Positions 1-8,004 of a DNA stretch of 11,888 nt are shown one piece after another (the stretch's first letter is position 1; every line of letters begins with the position of its first letter). The translations under genes were made by a program, and so were the position numbers. The notes beneath the pieces are model-generated. The model was not told where the DNA came from, did not search any database, and saw only the letters and a program-made list of their open reading frames with translations. The DNA is from Zelonia costaricensis (taxonomy: Eukaryota > Euglenozoa > Kinetoplastea > Trypanosomatida > Trypanosomatidae). Location: contig JASAOO010002864.1 in assembly GCA_030849075.1 (NCBI GenBank), positions 1-11,888 of the forward strand, read 5' to 3'.

Positions 1-58
1 TCTGGACAGCGGAGCTGGAGGGAGGGCGCTGTAGCAAGCCCCGAACTCTGCCTCGGCA

Positions 59-92
59 CGTGTGCGTGTGCGTGTGCGTGTGTGCGTGTGCA
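59..92. repeat. GTGTGC-type microsatellite
   Basis: Imperfect alternating GT/GC run of about 34 bases ending in GTGCAC. This kind of simple repeat is common in Leishmania UTRs and spacers. No function is assigned. Confidence 0.75.
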
Positions 93-383
93 CGAAGTGC
101 GTGACCCGGAGGAGGGCCGCCTTGACGGGTCTCCACGTGTCGCCCTCTCGTGCATCCTGACACACCCACACGTACGCACATATCCACGCGTGAGCCCGCT
201 GACTAGCTGCTCGTGCACTTGCGCCCGGTGGGTCGTTCACCAGTTCAACTGAGTTTCTCTTCATCTCGATCTCTTTAGTTTGGTCCACACACACATACAT
301 GCACACTGCCACACACACCGCATCACGCGTTGCGCGTGGCGGTGTGCATGAATGTGTGTGGACGTGATTTCACTCATCTCTGC

Positions 384-397
384 AAAAAAAAAAAAAA
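384..397 (+). repeat. A14 homopolymer
   Basis: Fourteen consecutive A residues in otherwise GC-rich DNA. It could be a plain homopolymer or the tail of a degenerate retroposon of the SIDER type, which end in A runs. The sequence alone does not decide. Confidence 0.85.
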
Positions 398-1446
398 CGG
401 ATACAAAGTGAAGAACGAAGGCGCACAAACCGCGCGCACGAGTGCGCGAGAAGCCTACCTGGCGAGGAGGAAGGGGGGTTGGGCAGGTTGGGCAGCAGGA
501 GTTGGAGCAAGGGCCTGTACTACCACAGCGAACCTCGGCGCCAGTGGCTCCGGTAGTGGGCCGTGGAGGGCCTCTGCCCTGTCTGCGGTCCCCGTGCTCC
601 TCGACCCTGTCTGGCGCTCATCGTCTTGACTGTCGAGACCTTGCACGGACACGCTCCCGGACGGCGCGTGGGCGTGCGTGCGTTTCGTGGGGGCCGTGTC
701 GCTGCTGCATACACGAGGAGGAGCAAGGCAGACCGGTGCGGGGTGGGGGGAAGGGGGGTTGCCCCCTCTGTGTTGCGTCGGTGACCGGCAGGCCGCACTC
801 CCCTCACCTTGCGCACCCCGCGCGGCCACTGCCTTGTCCTCCACGTCGATCTCCCCGCACCTCCTCCAGGTCCGCTGGGCGAGTTTGAACGAGGTCTCTC
901 CACCTTCATCCTGCCCCCCTCCCCTCACCCTCCCTCGCTTCCTCTTGCGATGGCAACTCACCCCGTCGCACCATCGCTCATCCGCTCCCATCCACACACC
1001 TCTAACTCTTTCTCCTCCAACGTCAACGTGGGAACGCAGCAACGCAGTGCCTCACACGCAAGCAAGCAAGCCCCCGCCGCCCCGCCCCACCCGTCCCTCA
1101 CCCCGTTCTCGGCCCCGCCCCACCCCCACCTCTCTCTCCTCTCCCGGTTTTCTTCCTCTTGCCGTCGCCTCCAGCGCCTCGCACTGGTATTCACGCATTG
1201 AGAAGAAACGAAGAAGCCGAAGTCGATCTCGCCGCGTGGCTTGCTGACGTCTGTTGTCTGCGCTCCACCTCCGTCTCCATTCTCTTCTGCCTTTTTTTCT
1301 TTGTTTTTGGTTTTGATTTTTTTTGCCTTTCCCCGCCCGACGTCGTGCGTGCGTGCCAGTGCGTGTGTGTACACTCGACCTCCGCACGAGCAGCCTGACG
1401 CGTCTCCGCCCCGTTCATTCAGGTCCTGCGTTGGTGGCCGGCTAAC

Positions 1447-1510
1447 TCCTTCTTTTTTTCTTAGCTCGACCTCTCTCTCTCTCTCTTACGTTGCTTGACA
1501 CGTCAACAAG
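1447..1510 (+). promoter_or_regulatory. NT3 trans-splice acceptor region
   Basis: A T/C-rich tract ends in TTAG, with AG at 1463-1464. A (CT)8 run at 1471-1486 follows, and the next AG is at 1509-1510. Either AG could receive the spliced leader, giving a 5' UTR of 108 or 62 bases. No ATG lies between 1464 and the chosen start at 1573, so both options give the same protein. The role is inferred from known trypanosomatid mRNA processing; no transcript data are available here. Confidence 0.7.
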
Positions 1511-1572
1511 CTTCACGCACACACCACAGACACACACACACCAACTCCGGCGATTCCCGTGTGCTGCCAAAG

Positions 1573-3096
1573 ATGACCGAAATGGCCGAGAAGCTCACCG
1601 TGTCGAAGGTGTACGTGTACGCCACGTGCGTGCTCCTTGGCATCTCGATGCTGATGCCGCTGAACGCGCTGACGTCGGCGCCGGCGTACATGATCGAATA
1701 CTACAAGTACGCCACGGGCAACCCGAACGCGACGCCGAACAGCCCGGTCTTCTGGAACAACATCTTGACCTTCTACAACCTGGCCTCGGTGGTGACGCAG
1801 GCCGCGGTGGGGCCGACGGTGCTGACGCCGTGGGCCCGCAAGCTGTCCCTCACCTTCCGCTTCTTCATGGCCCTCTTCCTGATGATGGTGGAGGTGTTTG
1901 TGATTCTTGTGATTCCAGCTGGCGGCGTGTCGCAGGGCGGCGCTATGGCTGCCTTCTTCATTGTGTCCATCGCGGCCGGTGTGGGCAAGTCGTACCTCGA
2001 GGCGACGTGCTACGCGCTGGTAGGCACGATGCCGCCCTCCTTCATGTCCGCCATCATGTTCGGCTGCGGCTTCTCTGGCGTCATCTCGTCGGTGCTGCAG
2101 TGCATCGTGAAGGCGTCGATGCAGAGCGACTACAACTCCGTCCTGCGCCAGGCCTACATCTACTTCAGCCTTGCCCTCGGGTTCATGATGGTGGCGCTGA
2201 TCATGTCGCTGAGCCTGCGCTTCAACACGTACGCCCAGGAGCACGTCGGCGAGTACCGCGCGATCAAGCGGGCGAAGGACATCGCGGCGGGCAAGGTCGA
2301 TCCCGCGGAGGAGGACCAGCAGGAGCTCGGCAGCAACGCGATTGCGGCCCCCGCGAACGGCCGGCTGGCTGCGTCGAGCGCGAACGCGGCGCGCGAGCCC
2401 GTGGGCGAGGAGGTATACGGCGACATCGTGATGGAGGACAAGGAGAAGAAGGCGGCGCAGAAGGCCGAGGCGGTGGATGGCTCGTCGGAGGTGAGTGAGG
2501 GGGACGAGGTGCAGGCCGTGGGCCGCCAGATCGCGGACACCTCGAGCGAGAGCAACGTCGATGACCGCAACCTGACGACCTCGGAGCAGATGCAGCGCAC
2601 CCGTGTCCTGCCTGTGCTGAAGATGATCTGGCCGCTGATGCTCGCCTGCTTCCTCAACTTCTTCGTGTCGCTGCTGATTATGCCCTCCCTCATCCTGCCC
2701 GTTGACCGCACGGACAAGTGGTTCGGCACCATCGCGATTCTGCTGTACAACTGCGGCGATGCGTTTGGTCGCTGGTCGTCCTCGCTCAAGTTCCTGTGGA
2801 CGCCGCGCAAGCTGCTGCTGATCCTCATCTGCTGCCGCGCCATCTTCATTCCGCTGACGTTCCTGTGCATCTACAAGTACATCCCTGGCCACCCCGCGCC
2901 GTACGTCTTCTTCGCGCTGCTCGGCCTGACCAACGGCTTCTTCGGCGCCATGTCGATGGTGCTCGGCCCGAACGACGCACGCCTGCGCACGGAGGGGCAG
3001 CGCGTGATGGCGGGTCAGCTGATGGGCGTGTCGCTGCTCGCGGGTGCGTCGCTGTCCGCTCTGCTCGCGCTCCTGATCGTCCTGTTCATTCCCTAA
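1573..3096 (+). CDS. NT3: Purine nucleobase transporter, NT3-like (ENT family)
   Basis: Plasma-membrane carrier of the equilibrative nucleoside transporter family. Leishmania NT3 imports hypoxanthine, xanthine, adenine and guanine, feeding salvage because the parasite lacks de novo purine synthesis. The 507-residue product shows about 11 hydrophobic segments, near residues 11-33, 62-85, 92-116, 122-145, 157-180, 191-215, 346-376, 382-404, 412-432, 444-466 and 480-505. Family hallmarks are visible: the Asp-x3-Arg pair in TM8 (D396, R400 in GDAFGR), the Gly/Lys-rich TM4 (GVGKSYLEA) and the TM10 block GLTNGFFGAMS. Residues about 216-344 form a long, acidic, Ala/Glu-rich loop between TM6 and TM7, roughly twice the length found in human ENTs. 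The start is the first ATG after the predicted acceptor; in-frame upstream codons contain no ATG. ENT membership is firm. Assignment to NT3 rather than NT4 or a nucleoside carrier rests on recall of the sequence and on the bL27m/ADSS neighbours. Confidence 0.9.
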   Translation: MTEMAEKLTVSKVYVYATCVLLGISMLMPLNALTSAPAYMIEYYKYATGNPNATPNSPVFWNNILTFYNLASVVTQAAVGPTVLTPWARKLSLTFRFFMALFLMMVEVFVILVIPAGGVSQGGAMAAFFIVSIAAGVGKSYLEATCYALVGTMPPSFMSAIMFGCGFSGVISSVLQCIVKASMQSDYNSVLRQAYIYFSLALGFMMVALIMSLSLRFNTYAQEHVGEYRAIKRAKDIAAGKVDPAEEDQQELGSNAIAAPANGRLAASSANAAREPVGEEVYGDIVMEDKEKKAAQKAEAVDGSSEVSEGDEVQAVGRQIADTSSESNVDDRNLTTSEQMQRTRVLPVLKMIWPLMLACFLNFFVSLLIMPSLILPVDRTDKWFGTIAILLYNCGDAFGRWSSSLKFLWTPRKLLLILICCRAIFIPLTFLCIYKYIPGHPAPYVFFALLGLTNGFFGAMSMVLGPNDARLRTEGQRVMAGQLMGVSLLAGASLSALLALLIVLFIP

Positions 3097-3106
3097 GCAA
3101 GAAGAC

Positions 3107-3123
3107 CTGAAGGGCGCCTTCAG
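3107..3123 (+). other. Perfect 7-bp hairpin just after the NT3 stop
   Basis: The arms CTGAAGG (3107-3113) and CCTTCAG (3117-3123) are exact reverse complements around a GCG loop, 10 bases after the stop codon. As RNA it would sit at the very start of the 3' UTR. No known role is recognised; the core is also palindromic (GGCGCC). Confidence 0.6.
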
Positions 3124-3402
3124 AGGTTGGAGGGTCGGTCAGGTCGGGGAGCGGTGCTCTCCTGCTCCTGCTCCTGCTCCCCCCAAAAGGCGCTCTCGCT
3201 GTCGCGTCCGCTTTTTTGTCGCTTAGGCGAGTGCGTTGGTCCGCTGCGCGCCCTCGTCTCTCTCCTCCTCTTTCCCCCTCACTCGCTCTTGTTCTCACTC
3301 GTCTCTCGACCCCCCCCCCCCGGCCCACTGTGCGAAAGACTATCTGAAGCCTCTTGCGTAAGCAACTCTCCATCCACGCACGTTCACGTGATGCGGTGTC
3401 TT

Positions 3403-3424
3403 TGTGTGTGTGTGTGTGTGTGTG
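3403..3424. repeat. (TG)11 microsatellite
   Basis: Uninterrupted TG dinucleotide run in the NT3 downstream region. Likely length-polymorphic between strains; no function is assigned. Confidence 0.9.
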
Positions 3425-3643
3425 CGGGCGCACACTGGGGTGAGAAGAACCGGAGACAAGGAGAGAAGCCGAGGGGAGGGGGGAGATGGGCGTGTGCAGC
3501 CCACGCCGGCCTCGCTGGACGTTGACGTGGTCTCCTTCACCCGGAGTTGCTCCTCCCCTTATTTTTGTGTCTCGCTGTTTTCCGCTTTTCACTCCGTGCT
3601 CTCTGTTTTCGTGTTTTGCCTTTGACAGGCCGCTGGCGAAGCG

Positions 3644-3722
3644 CGGAGGGGGGGAGGGGGGCAAGGTGGCGGGGGGCGATCGGGCGATTGGGAGGGAGAG
3701 AGGGGAGGGGGGGTGGGGGGCA
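3644..3722 (+). repeat. G-run block with quadruplex potential
   Basis: More than ten runs of three or more G lie within about 80 bases, several of five to seven G. Any four neighbouring runs meet the usual G-quadruplex pattern, on the sense strand and hence in the NT3 3' UTR if the mRNA reaches this far. Confidence 0.7.
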
Positions 3723-4079
3723 GAGCTGGCGTCGGCACACGTCACGTAGGGTGCCTCACGTCTCTCCCTCCCCCGCTCTTCCCGTGCCCACATTCCCCGT
3801 CTCCTCACGCCGCCTCCATCGCTCCCCTCCCTTCACTCCCCCCTCCCCGCGCTTGTCCTGTTCCCCGCCTGAGTGTTGTCTGCACTTTCGCTTCCTCTTC
3901 CCCTGGTCTTCTCGCTTCGCCTCTTCGTTGTTGATGTGGTGACGGTTCGTGTTGTCCCCCCTCCCCTTTTCCTTCACCTTCCTTTGTTGGTCATGTGTGT
4001 CCCCTCTTCTCTTCTTTATTATTGTTCCCTCCGTCAAGTCTTGCCGTGCATCTCGCCAGCGGGATGCCCGAACCCGGTG

Positions 4080-4112
4080 ATGGGGCACCTCATACGCCCA
4101 AGAGGGCACCAA
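4080..4112 (+). promoter_or_regulatory. Candidate purine-response stem-loop in NT3 3' UTR
   Basis: A complex-sequence island within low-complexity UTR folds into one clear hairpin. C4091-G4102, T4090-A4103, C4089-G4104 and C4088-G4105 close a 10-base loop ATACGCCCAA (4092-4101). A4087 is bulged; C4086-G4106 and G4085-C4107 follow; G4084/A4108 mismatch; then G4083-C4109, G4082-C4110 and T4081-A4111. Work on L. donovani NT3 reported a conserved 33-nucleotide predicted stem-loop in its 3' UTR that mediates up-regulation on purine starvation. This element has matching size, position class and shape. The identification is by structure and context; I did not compare it with the published sequence. 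Confidence 0.6.
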
Positions 4113-4881
4113 CGACTTCCCACGCGCTTCCTCAACTTCCCCCCCCCCCTCCCAATCCCTCCTTTCCCCCCACAGCTTTGTGTCTGTTCTCCTTCTTATC
4201 TTTATTGCTCAGATTGGAGTGAAGGGGAGGGGGGGGGAGGAACTCGTGTCCTCTGCGGCGTCTGCAGCAGCACTGCCCGCCTCTCTCTCTCCATCTCCGT
4301 CGCTGTCTCTCGGGTAGCATGTCTTGTTCGCGTGGATGTGCGTGCGCTGGTGCGTAGGGTGCGCATGCGTGGCTGACTTGTGTTGCCTCTTCTTTTATTG
4401 TTACTTGCTCTCTTTCTCTCACCGCGTATTCTGCACTGTTAAATCTGGTGCGTGCACCCGTTGTGGATGTTGTTCGCTTTCCCTGCGTACATTCACATTA
4501 AGATATATATGTGTGTGTGTGTGAACGTGTGGGTACGTGGGTGACAAACGCCGGAGAGCGAAAAAAAAGAGAAAAGGTGTGGTGCCTGTGCCTGTGGGTG
4601 TGTGACTCCTCTGCCCTCCCCCCCCCCCGCTCCCTCCCCGCCACACGCCACACCTTCTAGCGTCTTCCTCTCCTGCCCACCCACCCACCCTACCCCATCC
4701 AGTCACACCTCGCCTCGTCCTCTCGCTCCTACGCGTGTGCTCCCCTCCCTTCTCGCCCTTTGCCCGTCTCCCTCTTCCACCTCGACGTGCGCACTACTCC
4801 ACCCTTTTTTTTCTTTGCGTGTAACTCTGCCTTAGTTGACAATTCCTCTCGTGCGGCACCTGACGGACGTCGTTCGTGTGC

Positions 4882-4883
<2 letters not shown>

Positions 4884-4914
<31 letters not shown>
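4884..4914. repeat. (GT)n microsatellite
   Basis: About 31 bases of uninterrupted GT/TG alternation in the NT3-bL27m spacer. Confidence 0.9.
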
Positions 4915-4917
<3 letters not shown>

Positions 4918-4959
4918 TGGTTTGGTGGGCGAGCTGCACCCTCCCCTTTCCCCCACTCG

Positions 4960-4981
4960 CTGCTGCTGCTGCTGCTGCTGC
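4960..4981. repeat. (CTG)7 trinucleotide repeat
   Basis: Seven CTG units in a noncoding stretch, immediately followed by pyrimidine-rich sequence. It reads as poly-Gln or poly-Ala in frames that have no other coding support. Confidence 0.85.
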
Positions 4982-5566
4982 TTCCTCCTCACTCCCGTCA
5001 TTTCCCCTTTCACACCCACCCACCCACGCATGCACGCACACCGTCACACACTTCTGCGCTGCGCGTTGCCCTCTTTTCTTCTTTGTTTTTTTTTCCGCTT
5101 GATGCTCTTCTCCCTTGCCAGGTAGCTGCGGGTCGTTGAAAACCGTCCAGTACCTGCTTTGTGTGTGTGTGTGTGAAGCCTCGACACCCCCACCCACCTC
5201 CTCTTGCTCACCAGCCCCTCGCCCTCGCCCTCGCCCTCTGGTCTCATCGTCAACGTCGTCCTTGCCGAGCCTCCCCACCTTATGGTGTGGACAGGGAAGG
5301 GACGCAGTACGAGTCGGAAGGGCACAGGGTGATCGGGGGGGGGGGCTGGTGCTGGCCGCGGGGAGTGATTAAGAACGTTGAACAACAACAAAAAGGAAAA
5401 ATTCGTAGTTCGTTCGCTTCTTGTCGCTTTCGCCAGGTCCTCCGCTCGTCGTCTTGCCTTCCTGCGTCCTCCCCCTCCTCCCCATCCCTTCACCTCCAGC
5501 ACCTGCACGCGTGTTTCCCCATCGCACATCCACCGCCTCCCCCGCCACCGTCCACCGCTCTCGCCC

Positions 5567-5617
5567 TCTCTTCTTCTTCTTGTTCTTGTTCTTTCCTCTT
5601 CTTTTCTTCTCTTCTAG
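5567..5617 (+). promoter_or_regulatory. Strong splice-acceptor-like polypyrimidine tract, no gene after it
   Basis: A nearly pure T/C tract of about 45 bases ends in CTAG, with AG at 5616-5617. By trypanosomatid rules this is among the best trans-splice acceptors in the window. The next ATG is about 320 bases on, at 5935-5937, and opens only a short Cys/Val repeat-derived frame. The site may define a noncoding RNA, a remote 5' end for bL27m, or simply the signal that sets NT3 polyadenylation upstream. The function is inference. Confidence 0.5.
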
Positions 5618-5742
5618 TTGACACCGCAGTAGTGGCGACGACGTGTGGCTCCGTGTGAGTGCGTGCGTGCGTTTTTTGGGGGTCTGCGTGCAGGCCCGCG
5701 TTGGCGTTCGCGGCGAGCTCGTCCCCTTCTTCTTCGCTCGCC

Positions 5743-5769
5743 GTGTGTGTGTGTGTGTGTGTGTGTGTG
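5743..5769. repeat. (GT)13 microsatellite
   Basis: Uninterrupted GT run about 125 bases downstream of the acceptor-like site near 5617. Confidence 0.9.
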
Positions 5770-6986
5770 GTTCGGCCTGTTCTCTACGTGTCTTCTTTGC
5801 CCTTCTTGTGTGCATTTACGACCGGCGCCATCCGTGTGTTGCGGCCGCACTCGACACCTTGTCCCTTTCCCCTTTCTTGCTCTCTCCCGCAACCCTTTTT
5901 CGCCTTTTTCTTTTCGGCTTCCCAGCCTGCGTGCATGCATATGTGTGTGTGTGTGCACGATTGTGTGCGTGTGTCAAGATGCGCCGGTGTGACAGCTGCT
6001 CGCATTCTCTTCGTCTTTCTCAGCTCCGCCCTAGGCCCCCTCCCCTTTCCACGCAAGTGTGTGTGTGTGTGATGAGGTCGTCGTCTACAACAGTGGTCAC
6101 CGCAGTACAGAAGAGTGTACACACACACGCAAGAGCTCGTGGTGCGTGCGCCCGTAGGCCAAACGACGAGGCGTGCAAGGAAGAGTTGACAGAGAAGACG
6201 AACAACAAAGGAGGAAGGGGATGCGACAAACCACGCGGCACGCTGGGCAATATGCAGGCGGGGTCGCGGAAAGCACATGTATGTACGGATATTCATAAAA
6301 CGAAGAACAGAAAGCAGATGTGAGAGGCAAACTGAATGCGGTGCGAGTATCTGCTGGCAAGAGGGGGTGGCGTAAAGCGCCAGAGGAGGATGGGAGGGGG
6401 GAGGGGGAAGGAGGCGCGCGCGCGCAACTGCGCTGACGACCCGAAGTTCACGCTCATAAACTGGCGGCGCCGCAGTGGCGGACGAAGTGAAAACAACAGC
6501 AGACACTTTTCCCTCCGTTCCCCCACTTGCGGCTTTCTCAGACGCGCACGTTGGGCTTGCTTTTTCGTGAAACACCGAGCCGCACTCCTCCCCCCCCCCC
6601 TGCCCCTCTCCCCTTTGCCGCTTACCTCCTCCCTTCTATGCTGGTCATCTGTCTGTGTCTGTGCTTGTGTGTGTGTGTGCCGTCTCCCCTTTGTGCCGTC
6701 CCCCTCTCTCTCCCAGCCTCCGGACTTGGTCGTCCAGGCATCAGCACGTCTCCTTCGCTGTTTCCATGCTCCCCCTTTGCTCAGTAGTCCCGCGGTTGTG
6801 TGCGCGGCGGGGGGTGGGGGAGGGCGCATGTTGGTTTGGTGTCTCTGCATGGCTGTTTTCTTCTTCTTCTTCTCCCTCCACCTTCTGTGTCCCAACACCG
6901 GTGCGGCACGCTGCCTCAACCCACTTCGGCCCCCCCTTCCGCCCCTTCCGCCCCTCCCCCGCGTCTCCTCTCTCGTCCTGCATCCG

Positions 6987-7014
6987 CTTCCTCGTTATCT
7001 TTTTTCTCGTCTAG
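6987..7014 (+). promoter_or_regulatory. Second splice-acceptor-like site
   Basis: A T-rich pyrimidine tract (TTATCTTTTTTCTCGTCTAG) ends with AG at 7013-7014. The first ATG after it, at 7188-7190, opens a frame of only about 15 codons. It is a candidate alternative upstream acceptor for bL27m or for a noncoding transcript. The call is based on motif only. Confidence 0.4.
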
Positions 7015-7042
7015 CAACCGCGCCTCCGACACTCTCTGCACT

Positions 7043-7075
7043 CCCCCCCCCCCCCCCCGTACCACCCCCCCCCCC
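7043..7075. repeat. C16 and C11 homopolymer pair
   Basis: Two long C runs (7043-7058 and 7065-7075) are separated by GTACCA. The opposite strand is G-rich. Such runs are prone to sequencing and assembly length errors. Confidence 0.85.
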
Positions 7076-7930
7076 ATCCACCAGCGCTGCAAAGACAAGA
7101 GAGTGTGTGGGGCGGGAAGGCGCGCCGAGAGAACGTGAAGAGTCGGCGACGGGCAGGGGCGACACGCCCCTCCAAAAAAAAACGGGCATGACACGTGGTC
7201 TGGCGGAGGGAAATGGGCGGTTGATGCGAGGATGACGTCAGGAGTGCGCGCAGTGTAACGCAAACAACAAAATAGACAACACGCGTGTGCGTGCGAGTCA
7301 GCGCCACCTCGTTTGCTTCCGCCCTTTTTATCTTCACTCCCACTCAGAAGAACCTTCACCCCCCACCCGTCACACACCCGCCCCCACCCCGCGCCTGACT
7401 CCTGCGTCTCCGGGCTATGATCCCACATCAGGACACCTTTCCTTCCTTCCTCTTATTCAACGCGCATCGGCCGGTGAGCCCCGATCGCTCCTTCTCTCTC
7501 GGATTTGCACTGTGTCTTACTTCTCTGTCCGCCGTACATGTTGGCGTGCATTATGTGTGTGCGTATGTGTGTGTGTGTGTGTGTAGCCTCTGCGAGTGTG
7601 TGTGTGTGTGTATGTGTCTAACGAGCACCTGAAGAGGGATCGACCACGAGAAAGAACTCGTGTCTCCACGCAAACACTCATCCCTCCCACCAGCCTCCAG
7701 CGCCTGCACATGCACACAGACACACACACACACGCACACACATACAGTAAAGCTAGGAAAGAAAAAAAACGCGTATGGTCAAACGCAAAGAGGTGACAGC
7801 AGCAGCAGCAGCGGCGTGTTCAGGCAAACGCGAGGGCCGCTTTGTGCTGCGGCTGCATGATGCGTTGCCCCATGGCGCTGCTCATGGAGACGGCATCGCC
7901 GCGTGCCTGGGGATAGGTGTCTGTCTGTCT

Positions 7931-8004
7931 GTGTGTGTGTGTGTGTGTGTGTGAGTGTGTGCCTCAGACGTTCCCCTATATATACACATACACACACACA
8001 CGCA
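7931..8004 (+). repeat. Facing (TG)n / (CA)n tracts forming an inverted repeat
   Basis: A TG tract at 7931-7961 is followed about 20 bases later by a CA tract at about 7983-8004. The intervening sequence includes CTATATATAC. As RNA or single-stranded DNA the two tracts can pair into a stem of roughly 20 bp in several registers. It lies upstream of the predicted bL27m acceptor, so it would be in a precursor rather than in the mature bL27m mRNA. Confidence 0.65.

Larger units (their letters stand above)
1..1446. other. Noncoding upstream spacer
   Basis: No convincing coding region is seen on either strand. Open frames here are short, mutually overlapping and built from low-complexity Ser/Pro/Arg-rich peptides. 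The first 60 bases are not obviously repetitive and could be the end of an upstream gene or its 3' UTR. One frame would end at a TAG at 32-34, but ten residues are too few to judge. Positions 59-92 carry a GTGTGC-type repeat and 384-397 is an A14 run. From about 800 to 1450 the + strand becomes strongly pyrimidine-rich, as is typical of Leishmania DNA upstream of a trans-splice acceptor. Confidence 0.7.
3097..5566 (+). other. NT3 3' UTR and downstream spacer
   Basis: No gene is seen. Long pyrimidine-rich stretches alternate with G-rich blocks (about 3644-3722 and 4218-4242), (TG)n runs (3403-3424, 4884-4914, 5161-5176), a C12 run (3310-3321) and an 11-G run (5335-5345). More complex sequence occurs at about 4040-4135, containing the stem-loop listed separately, and at about 5280-5410. 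Where the NT3 mRNA ends cannot be read from sequence, because polyadenylation in this group follows the downstream splice site rather than a motif. Confidence 0.65.

Noticed and set aside
1..34. Possible C-terminal end of an upstream gene stopping at TAG 32-34
   Set aside because: Only ten residues are visible, without a recognisable motif; other frames are equally possible.
1495..1572. 26-codon N-terminal extension of NT3
   Set aside because: It begins at TTG with no in-frame ATG. The first ATG after either predicted acceptor is at 1573.
1491..2498. 335-codon plus-strand frame overlapping NT3
   Set aside because: It starts at TTG, and its peptide is Arg/Gly/His-rich. The overlapping NT3 frame has clear ENT motifs and membrane segments.
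1513..2892. 459-codon minus-strand open frame
   Set aside because: Shadow of the NT3 gene with Arg/His-rich translation and no motifs.
4060..4070. Small hairpin CGGG-ATG-CCCG as the NT3 regulatory element
   Set aside because: It has only 4 bp with a 3-base loop and is much weaker than the adjacent 4080-4112 stem-loop, though it belongs to the same complex-sequence island.
5643..6323. 226-codon plus-strand frame in the spacer
   Set aside because: Much of the peptide comes from TG repeats (Cys/Val strings). There is no supported start and no resemblance to a known protein.
6336..7235. 299-codon plus-strand frame with an ATG
   Set aside because: The translation is Pro/Ser/Leu-rich output of pyrimidine tracts and C runs. 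No domain is seen and the composition is unlike the three real genes.
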